From: JAPLDA01 sp043742705
GTDB taxonomy: Bacteria > Bacteroidota > Bacteroidia > AKYH767-A > 2013-40CM-41-45
Length of the DNA: 5,065 nucleotides
Direction of reading: 5' to 3'
NCBI GenBank assembly: GCA_043742705.1
Contig: JAYTXY010000098.1
Location: 1-5,065, forward strand
Shown piece after piece: positions 1 through 5,065 of the stretch. A program made the position numbers and the translations under genes. The notes under the pieces are model-generated. The model made no database searches and was not told the origin of the DNA. It was given only the letters and a program-made list of their open reading frames with translations. The stretch's first letter is position 1; each line of letters opens with the position of its first letter.

Positions 1-116
1 ATGGAACTTTTCAGAATAGGCAAGTTCCGGCAGGTGTATACATGTACTTTTTTAAAGGGCTGAATTGCAAGTCTGAAACAATTGCCCGCACAGGCACAAT
101 CAATTTGCTTCGCTAA
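1..116 (+). CDS. 3' end of a gene for a T9SS type B / gliding-motility C-terminal domain protein (partial)
   Basis: Only the last 37 residues are visible; the first complete codon is at base 3 and the TAA stop is at 114-116. The peptide begins GTFQNRQVPAGVYMY and ends ARTGTINLLR. This is the pattern of the gliding motility-associated C-terminal domain (type B sorting domain), whose end typically reads WDGxxxxxxVPxGxYxY…GxxxLxR-stop. Bases 1-2 (AT) are the tail of the preceding codon; GAT (Asp) there would complete the usual WDG. In this family the domain directs export by the type IX secretion system to the cell surface or medium, so the missing upstream part should be a large secreted protein, often with repeat or adhesin modules; nothing here shows what it does. 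The gene converges on cphB with 40 bases between the stops. Frame 1 also stays open to base 63 but has no recognisable content. The assignment rests on a short tail. Confidence 0.74.
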   Translation, partial: GTFQNRQVPAGVYMYFFKGLNCKSETIARTGTINLLR

Positions 117-120
117 TGAA

Positions 121-144
121 CGATCACTGCTTGATCACTTTTTT
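121..144 (+). terminator. weak hairpin plus T-run in the convergent gap
   Basis: GATCA (122-126) and TGATC (132-136) can form a five-pair stem with a five-base loop, followed two bases later by six T (139-144). It sits five bases after the stop of the upstream gene and before the end of cphB, where a terminator is expected. The stem is short and AT-rich, so intrinsic termination may be weak. The T6 run is also mirrored by A6 at 151-156, which would give a T-run for transcripts arriving from cphB on the other strand. Confidence 0.35.
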
Positions 145-156
145 GTTTCGAAAAAA

Positions 157-1020
157 TTACGCTGACGTAATCTCCGAAGAAAATTTTCTGCTGCCAAGGT
201 TGTAACTGTTTCCTTTCGACATCACATGAACAATTAGGTTTTCGATTGAGATCGGAGTTCCTTCTTTCAGATCAGCAATGTTGGAATGACGGATGTGGTG
301 ACCGTCAATAATGATAACCAATCCTGAACCAACTGCTTCAAGGTATTTTCCCTCGCTGATTAAAACTCCTGTGTCTTCACCAAGACCGATTCCAATGCAA
401 GATGGATTTGCAGCAACAGCTTGTGTAAGTCTTCCGAATCGTCCGCGTGTTACAAAGTGCGAATCAATGATCACATCTTTCATGAAACCAAGACCGGTTG
501 TAATTTTCACTTCACCTTTGAAAAGTGCTTCAGAACTGCTTCCCTGGTAAATCATGGTGTTTGACATAGCCATGGCGCCCGCACTGGTTCCCGCGATCAG
601 GAAATTCTCATGCATATAACGATCCTGAAGGATGTGTAAAAATTCAGTGCCGCCGAAGATAGAGGAGAGGCGTAATTGGTTTCCCCCGCTGAACATCACG
701 CCCTGACAATTTTTGATTCGCTCAATCATTTCAGGCTTCTGTGCATCTTCTCGGTTCTTTATATTCATTACGCGGACGTTTTTACATCCGAGCTTTCCAA
801 ATGCATCCAGGTAGTTTTGTCCAACTTCTTCCGGAATGGAAGACGCACTTGTAATCACTTCAATGTAGGAGTCATGTCCGTTTATCTCGTGCACAATACG
901 ACTCAAAATCTGCAACCCGAAAAAGTTCAGGTTGTTTTTCTGTCCATAATTCGGCTCCGGTTCTGTTCCTTTATCTTCGTTGCCTCCAATGGCAATCAGC
1001 TTTCCTTTAGGTACTTCCAT
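157..1020 (-). CDS. cphB: cyanophycinase, intracellular type (peptidase family S51)
   Basis: This serine exopeptidase cuts cyanophycin into beta-Asp-Arg dipeptides and releases stored nitrogen. With the ATG at 1018-1020 the product is 287 aa, near the usual size (Synechocystis CphB is about 270). It opens with GKLIAIGGNEDKG. The nucleophile elbow GTSAGA is at residues 144-149 with Ser146; the other triad members are His188 (in DSHF) and Glu215 (in GLGED). Gln115 (GGNQ), Asp186, Arg192, Arg194 and Arg197 align by exact spacing with the substrate-site residues known from Synechocystis CphB. The one difference is Ser187 where that enzyme has Gln. No signal peptide or membrane segment is visible, so it should act in the cytoplasm, unlike the secreted CphE type. 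A TTG start at 1045-1047 would add nine residues, but it overlaps a strong -7 box candidate, so ATG is preferred. The gene is divergent from cphA, its functional partner. Confidence 0.95.
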   Translation of the reverse strand: MEVPKGKLIAIGGNEDKGTEPEPNYGQKNNLNFFGLQILSRIVHEINGHDSYIEVITSASSIPEEVGQNYLDAFGKLGCKNVRVMNIKNREDAQKPEMIERIKNCQGVMFSGGNQLRLSSIFGGTEFLHILQDRYMHENFLIAGTSAGAMAMSNTMIYQGSSSEALFKGEVKITTGLGFMKDVIIDSHFVTRGRFGRLTQAVAANPSCIGIGLGEDTGVLISEGKYLEAVGSGLVIIIDGHHIRHSNIADLKEGTPISIENLIVHVMSKGNSYNLGSRKFSSEITSA

Positions 1021-1044
1021 AAATAGATTCTGAAATTTCGGTGG

Positions 1045-1075
1045 CAAACCTACATCTTTCTTTGGAATTGACGAA
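1045..1075 (-). promoter_or_regulatory. candidate Bacteroidota-type promoter for cphB
   Basis: On the minus strand TAGGTTTG (1052-1045) matches the Bacteroidota -7 consensus TAnnTTTG perfectly. A 19-base spacer separates it from TTCG (1075-1072), a three-of-four match to the -33 TTTG. Transcription would start near 1039, giving a leader of roughly 20 bases before the ATG at 1020. No Shine-Dalgarno sequence is visible in that leader, as is common in this phylum. The -33 element is imperfect. Confidence 0.5.
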
Positions 1076-1110
1076 CTCTGAAGCCCTTATCGTTAAACGA
1101 ATTATTAACA

Positions 1111-1155
1111 ATGGGAAATGGATAATGGTCCACTGTCGACTGTGGACTATGGACA
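1111..1155. repeat. degenerate 7-bp tandem repeat between cphB and cphA
   Basis: Reading in steps of seven gives ATGGGAA, ATGGATA, ATGGTCC, ACTGTCG, ACTGTGG, ACTATGG. In the second half the phase GTCCACT (1128), GTCGACT (1135), GTGGACT (1142), ATGGACA (1149) is clearest. GTCCAC (1128-1133) and GTGGAC (1142-1147) are inverted copies flanking the palindrome GTCGAC (1135-1140), so the core can also fold as a hairpin. Arrays of GTSSACT-like heptamers resemble intergenic repeats I associate with Bacteroidota. The array lies midway between the two candidate promoters. Whether it is regulatory or only a spacer repeat cannot be told from one copy. Confidence 0.6.
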
Positions 1156-1193
1156 GAAATAACCTATGGTAACAATGTTTCCTTCTATTAATT

Positions 1194-1223
1194 TTTGTGG
1201 TTCGGGAAAATCTTATTACTTTG
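1194..1223 (+). promoter_or_regulatory. candidate Bacteroidota-type promoter for cphA
   Basis: TTTG at 1194-1197 and TTACTTTG at 1216-1223 (seven of eight to TAnnTTTG, mismatch at the second base) are separated by 18 bases, inside the usual range. Transcription would begin near 1229, leaving a leader of about 24 bases before the ATG at 1253. The architecture mirrors that of cphB, where the -7 box ends 25 bases from its ATG; here the distance is 30. The box lies inside the 5' extension of the open frame that starts at 1166, which argues against that earlier start. Confidence 0.5.
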
Positions 1224-1252
1224 AAAAACTTTTTAACGCAAACTCCTTCATC

Positions 1253-3904
1253 ATGGAAATACTTGACATCCGCGCCATGCGTGGACCTAATTATTGGTCA
1301 ATCAGAAGACATAAGCTTATTGTAATGAAGCTGGATATTAAGGAACTGGAAGAATTGCCTACCAATAAAATTCCCGGTTTTGCAGAGCGACTTGAAAAAA
1401 TGTTTCCGAGTCTTTATGAGCATGAATGTTCAGAAGGAGTTCCCGGAGGTTTCTTTCATCGTGTGAAAGAAGGGACATGGATGGGACATGTGGTGGAGCA
1501 TATCGCTTTGGAAATTCAAACACTTGCCGGAATGGACTGTGGCTTCGGAAGAACACGAACCACAGGTCAGTATGGAATTTACAGTGTCGTGTTCACGTAC
1601 ACTGAAGAAAAAGTAGGAGTGTTCGCTGCAAAAGCTGCAGTGAGAATTGCAGAAGCTCTCGTGAGTGGAAAAGAATATGATGTGGCAGAAGATATCCAGG
1701 ACATGCGTGAGCTAAGGGAAAATGAGCGACTCGGGCCTTCGACAGGTTCTATTGTTGATGAAGCCATCAAGCGGAAAATTCCATGGATACGATTGAATCG
1801 TCATTCTCTTGTTCAGTTAGGATATGGAATGAATCAGCGAAGAATACAGGCAACTGTTGCAAGTACGACATCAAGTATTGCTGTTGAAGTTGCATGTGAC
1901 AAAGAGGAAACAAAAAATCTTTTGGAAGCAGCTTCAATTCCTGTTCCAAGCGGACGTGTGGTGTACGATGAAGAAGATCTCGAATCTGCAGTGAAGCGTA
2001 TTGGTTATCCAATCGTGTTAAAACCTGTTGGTGGAAATCACGGTCGTGGCGCTACGATCAACATCACCACATGGGATGATGCAGTGAAGGCACTTGCTCT
2101 TGCGAAAAAAGTTTCACGCGGAGTGATTGTAGAAAAATTTATTACAGGTTATGATTATCGATTGCTTGTGATTGATTACAAATTTGTGGCTGGGGCACGA
2201 AGAACACCTGCTTCTGTGACGGGAGACGGAAAACATACAGTGAAGGAACTGATTGACATCGTAAATTCAGATCCGCGCAGAGGATATGGTCATGAAAAAG
2301 TGTTGACATCAATTAAAGTTGATGACATGACGACTGATATGTTGAAGGAAAAAAATATGACATTGGATACAGTGTTGAAGAAAGGGGAAGATATCCACCT
2401 GAAACGGACTGCTAATTTGAGTACAGGTGGAACGTCAACGGATGTGACTGAAATTGTTCATCCGTTCAACGTGTTCATGGCGGAGCGCATTGCGCGCATC
2501 ATCGGACTTGATATTTGCGGCATCGACATTATGACTCCTGATATCAGTCTTCCTTTACATGAAAACGGTGGCGCTGTGCTCGAAGTAAATGCAGGTCCGG
2601 GTTTTCGAATGCACATTGCACCTGCAGAAGGATTGGAAAGAAATGTTGCAGAACCTGTCATTGATATGTTGTATCCTCCGGGAAGCACGGCTCGTATTCC
2701 GATTATTGCTGTAAGCGGGACAAATGGAAAAACCACCACAACAAGATTGATTGCTCACATCGTAAAAACGATGGGACATAAAGTCGGATTCACAACTACC
2801 GATGGAATTTATATTCAGAACCGAATGGTGGAACAAGGTGATTGCACCGGTCCGTTAAGTGCTGAATATGTTTTGAAAGATCCGACTGTTGATTATGCTG
2901 TACTGGAATGTGCACGCGGAGGAATTCTGAAAGCCGGACTAGGTTTTCATAATTGCGATGTGGGTATTGTCACAAACATTGCTGCTGATCATCTCGGTTT
3001 GAAAGACATCAATACCATTGAAGACATGGCGCGCGTAAAAGCTGTTGTCATTGAAAGTGTATTGCCTGAAGGTTATGCAATTCTGAATGCAGACGATGAT
3101 CTCGTGTATGACATGCGGAAAAGTCTGAACTGCAATGTTGCATTGTTTAGTCTAGATGAAAATAATCCGCGCATTAAAAAACATTGCGCTGATGGAAAAC
3201 TTGCAGCCATTGTTGAAAACGGTTACGTTACGATTTGCAAAGGCACATGGAAAATCCGTGTTGACAAAGTAGTGAACATTCCGCTCACGTATTCAGGAAG
3301 AGCTGTGTTCATGATACAGAATATTTTACCGGCTGTTCTTGCCGGATTTGTCCGCGGCTTTAAGGTGGAAGACATGCGTCTTGCCTTGGAGACATTCATT
3401 CCTTCTCCGACACAAACTCCGGGTCGTATGAACATTTTCCGTTTCCGCAATTTCGAAGTGATGGTCGATTATGCTCACAATCCTGCCGGCTTCATGGCAA
3501 TCGGAAAGTTGCTTGAGAAGATTGATGCGAAACCGAAGATCGGAATCATTGCAGGAGTAGGGGACAGGCGCGATGAAGATATCATCCAGCTCGGACAGGT
3601 ATCAGCGCAGATGTTTGATGAAATTATTATTCGCCAGGATAAAAATCTTCGCGGCAGAAGTGAACAGGAAATCATCGACCTCATGATGAAAGGAATTCAG
3701 ACTGAAGATCCGAAAAAGAAAGTGCACGTGATACGAAAAGAATCGGAAGCAATCGATTTTGCGATTAAGAATGCAAAGAAAGGTTCGTTCATCACCATCT
3801 GCAGCGATGTAGTTCCTGATGCGTTGGATCAGATCATGAAACACAAGGAAGATGACGATCATTTTGAATTGCATAAGGAAGACATTCCGAACATGGTTGG
3901 GTAA
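1253..3904 (+). CDS. cphA: cyanophycin synthetase (CphA1 type)
   Basis: This cytoplasmic enzyme alternately adds Asp to the backbone and Arg to its side chain, one ATP each, making multi-L-arginyl-poly-L-aspartate. The 883-aa product is the normal family length. The N-domain (about 1-190) opens with the family hallmark RGPNYWS and holds GHVVEH with an HxxEH at 79-83. The ATP-grasp domain (about 208-470) has KPVGGNHGRG (257-266), the EKFITGYDYR stretch from 294, and the Mg-binding pair Glu444/Asn446 in LEVNAGPGFR. The Mur-ligase-like domain has the P-loop GTNGKTTTTR (489-498, Lys493), ECARGG (552-557), NIAADH (575-580) and DYAHNP (739-744). Both ATP sites look intact, so this is CphA1 rather than the degenerate dipeptide-using CphA2. 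ATG 1253 is chosen because homology begins there; in-frame ATGs at 1166 and 1175 lie upstream of the candidate promoter's start point. It is divergent from cphB. No frameshift is seen. Confidence 0.97.
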   Translation: MEILDIRAMRGPNYWSIRRHKLIVMKLDIKELEELPTNKIPGFAERLEKMFPSLYEHECSEGVPGGFFHRVKEGTWMGHVVEHIALEIQTLAGMDCGFGRTRTTGQYGIYSVVFTYTEEKVGVFAAKAAVRIAEALVSGKEYDVAEDIQDMRELRENERLGPSTGSIVDEAIKRKIPWIRLNRHSLVQLGYGMNQRRIQATVASTTSSIAVEVACDKEETKNLLEAASIPVPSGRVVYDEEDLESAVKRIGYPIVLKPVGGNHGRGATINITTWDDAVKALALAKKVSRGVIVEKFITGYDYRLLVIDYKFVAGARRTPASVTGDGKHTVKELIDIVNSDPRRGYGHEKVLTSIKVDDMTTDMLKEKNMTLDTVLKKGEDIHLKRTANLSTGGTSTDVTEIVHPFNVFMAERIARIIGLDICGIDIMTPDISLPLHENGGAVLEVNAGPGFRMHIAPAEGLERNVAEPVIDMLYPPGSTARIPIIAVSGTNGKTTTTRLIAHIVKTMGHKVGFTTTDGIYIQNRMVEQGDCTGPLSAEYVLKDPTVDYAVLECARGGILKAGLGFHNCDVGIVTNIAADHLGLKDINTIEDMARVKAVVIESVLPEGYAILNADDDLVYDMRKSLNCNVALFSLDENNPRIKKHCADGKLAAIVENGYVTICKGTWKIRVDKVVNIPLTYSGRAVFMIQNILPAVLAGFVRGFKVEDMRLALETFIPSPTQTPGRMNIFRFRNFEVMVDYAHNPAGFMAIGKLLEKIDAKPKIGIIAGVGDRRDEDIIQLGQVSAQMFDEIIIRQDKNLRGRSEQEIIDLMMKGIQTEDPKKKVHVIRKESEAIDFAIKNAKKGSFITICSDVVPDALDQIMKHKEDDDHFELHKEDIPNMVG

Positions 3905-3954
3905 TCAGAAAATTGTTCAAGACTCGTTTAGAAAATTTCTTGACGTGACTAATT

Positions 3955-4017
3955 CTTTGCGCACTTTGCGCCTTTGCGTGATTAATAGTTTCGCGCAAAG
4001 GCGCAAAGCTCGCTAAG
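3955..4017. repeat. large CTTTGCG-type inverted repeat after cphA
   Basis: Two 26-base arms (3955-3980 and 3992-4017) pair at 22 of 26 positions around an 11-base loop. The inner part (GCTTTGCGCC side against GGCGCAAAG side) pairs best, and mismatches fall mainly at the outer end. Each arm is itself made of CTTTGCG units: CTTTGCGCA, CTTTGCGC and CTTTGCGTG on the left. This resembles a dispersed intergenic repeat I associate with Bacteroidota genomes. It begins 50 bases after the cphA stop and precedes a same-strand gene, so it could end or stabilise the cphA transcript. No T-run follows either arm, so it is not a classical intrinsic terminator. A mobile non-coding element is equally possible. 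Confidence 0.75.
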
Positions 4018-4082
4018 AGAAAATGCGAAGAACAAACTGTTTGGGTTTCTGATATTTGTTCTGGAAATAATTTTACTGTAGA

Positions 4083-5065
4083 ATGAAAATATTAATCACT
4101 GGAGGAGCCGGATTTGTCGGATCTTCCCTCAGCATACAACTTAAGGAAAAGTACCCTTCGTATTCGATCGTTGCTTTTGATAATCTGAAAAGACGTGGAT
4201 CAGAATTGAACCTTCCCGATTTTCAGAGCAGGGGAATTGAATTTATTCACGGTGACATTCGTTCCATGGAAGATCTGAATTCAGCGGGAGGTTTTGATGT
4301 GTTGATTGAAGCATCAGCAGAACCTTCTGTGTTGGCGGGATTAAATTCTGATCCCACCTACGTCATTCAAAATAATTTATACGGCTCCATCAATTGTTTT
4401 AATGCTTGTCTGAAAAACAAAGCCAAACTTATTTTTCTTTCCACAAGCAGAGTTTACCCGATCGATCGAATTGAAAGTGCTGACTTCATTGAAGAAGAAA
4501 CACGTTTTTCTTTCACTGATAAACAAAAAGAAAAAGGAATTTCTAAATCAGGAATTTCAGAAGAGTTGAACCTTGAAGGTGCGCGTTCTTTCTACGGAAC
4601 AACAAAACTATCTTCAGAACTTTTCATCCGTGAGTATTCCGAATTTTATGGTTTAGAAGCAGCAGTCACCAGGTTTGGTGTGATTGCAGGTCCGCGCCAG
4701 ATGGGAAAAACTGACCAGGGAGTTGTCACGCTTTGGATGGCAAAACATTTTTGGAATCAATCGTTGAAGTACATTGGTTATGGAGGATTGGGAAAGCAGG
4801 TGAGGGATGTGTTGCACGTTGATGATCTCATTCGCCTAGTTGACATACAGATTCACAGCATCAATAAATTCAACGGAAAAATTTTCAATGCGGGTGGCGG
4901 ATTACAGACCAGCGCTTCACTGAAAGAGATGACAGCAATTTGCAACAACATCACCGGAAATAAAATCAAGATTGATGCTGAGAAAGAAAACCGTCCTGCT
5001 GATCTGCGGATTTATATAACCGACAATAACAAGATTGAAAAAGAAATCGGCTGGAAGCCTGAAAA
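4083..5065 (+). CDS. extended SDR epimerase, CDP-paratose/CDP-tyvelose 2-epimerase-like (3' end outside window)
   Basis: This is an NAD-dependent sugar-nucleotide epimerase of the short-chain dehydrogenase superfamily, 327 residues visible and no stop before the window end. The Rossmann motif GGAGFVG is at residues 7-13 and the ribose-binding acid is Asp33 in FDNLKRRGSELNL. The catalytic Ser/Thr segment is STSRVYP (120-126) and YxxxK is YGTTK (171-175). The stretches SAEPSVLAG (78-86), KGISKSGISEELNLEGARS (151-169), QGVVTLWMA and the RPADLRIY tail are the pattern of the CDP-paratose 2-epimerase group (RfbE/Tyv-like), which makes dideoxyhexoses for surface polysaccharide. The exact substrate cannot be read from sequence; a generic nucleotide-sugar epimerase is the alternative. 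Members usually run to about 340-360 aa, so some 15-30 residues are missing. It starts at ATG 4083 with no evident Shine-Dalgarno, 178 bases after cphA and beyond the inverted repeat, so it is probably a separate unit. Confidence 0.9.
   Translation, partial: MKILITGGAGFVGSSLSIQLKEKYPSYSIVAFDNLKRRGSELNLPDFQSRGIEFIHGDIRSMEDLNSAGGFDVLIEASAEPSVLAGLNSDPTYVIQNNLYGSINCFNACLKNKAKLIFLSTSRVYPIDRIESADFIEEETRFSFTDKQKEKGISKSGISEELNLEGARSFYGTTKLSSELFIREYSEFYGLEAAVTRFGVIAGPRQMGKTDQGVVTLWMAKHFWNQSLKYIGYGGLGKQVRDVLHVDDLIRLVDIQIHSINKFNGKIFNAGGGLQTSASLKEMTAICNNITGNKIKIDAEKENRPADLRIYITDNNKIEKEIGWKPE

Noticed and set aside
1..63. Frame-1 reading from the first base, an ATG start with 20 codons and a TGA stop
   Set aside because: The peptide has no recognisable pattern, whereas frame 3 over the same bases matches a known C-terminal domain ending.
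311..1026. Plus-strand open frames at 311-550 and 676-1026
   Set aside because: They lie wholly antisense to the well-supported cyanophycinase and show no protein family pattern.
1359..3874. Several minus-strand open frames of 63-93 codons across cphA
   Set aside because: They are antisense shadows of the strongly conserved synthetase, with no start signals or recognisable domains.
3907..3937. Direct repeat AGAAAATT (3907-3914 and 3930-3937)
   Set aside because: It is eight AT-rich bases in an AT-rich spacer, within chance expectation, with no element bounded by the copies.
3955..4017. CRISPR-like repeat
   Set aside because: The copies are inverted arms around one short loop and have no regular unique spacers, so this is a hairpin repeat and not an array.
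4051..4075. Possible promoter for the epimerase (GATATTTG at 4051-4058, or TAATTTTA at 4068-4075)
   Set aside because: Each is a seven-of-eight match to the -7 box, but neither has a TTTG at a proper distance: the TTTG at 4040-4043 is 7 or 24 bases away, and the second box would place the start almost on the ATG.
4083..5065. Functional coupling of the epimerase to cyanophycin metabolism
   Set aside because: It shares only strand with cphA, is separated by 178 bases and a repeat, and belongs to a surface-polysaccharide enzyme family.

Overview
The window looks like a chromosomal piece of a member of the Bacteroidota. Three signs point there. (1) The first 116 bases encode the end of a C-terminal domain of the type IX secretion / gliding-motility kind (…VPAGVY…GTINLLR-stop), which is essentially confined to this phylum. 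(2) The two best promoter candidates fit the Bacteroidota pattern TTTG-N17-23-TAnnTTTG rather than the E. coli pattern, and the starts lack obvious Shine-Dalgarno sequences. (3) The intergenic repeats (CTTTGCG-type inverted arms and a GTSSACT heptamer array) resemble repeats I associate with Bacteroidota genomes.

Layout: 1-116 (+) is the 3' end of a secreted or surface protein gene. A 40-base convergent gap follows, with a weak hairpin plus T-run. At 157-1020 (-) lies cphB, an intracellular cyanophycinase. At 1021-1252 is a divergent control region with one promoter candidate for each direction and a 7-bp degenerate repeat almost exactly midway between them. At 1253-3904 (+) lies cphA, a full-length cyanophycin synthetase with both ATP-dependent active sites intact. 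At 3905-4082 is a spacer dominated by a large inverted repeat (3955-4017). From 4083 to the window end (+) is an extended SDR sugar-nucleotide epimerase of the CDP-paratose/CDP-tyvelose 2-epimerase type, cut by the window edge.

Functionally the centre is a compact make-and-break module for cyanophycin, multi-L-arginyl-poly-L-aspartate. CphA polymerises Asp and Arg using ATP, and CphB cuts the polymer to beta-Asp-Arg dipeptides. The genes are divergent, so synthesis and mobilisation can be controlled separately from one shared region. The dipeptidase that would finish degradation is not in the window. The flanking secretion-domain gene and epimerase show no evident functional link to cyanophycin.

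The most useful results beyond simple naming are the hidden T9SS-type gene end, promoter evidence moving both cph starts downstream of the longest open frames, an HxxEH metal-site-like motif in the CphA N-domain that bears on self-priming, and a Gln-to-Ser change next to the catalytic His of CphB.
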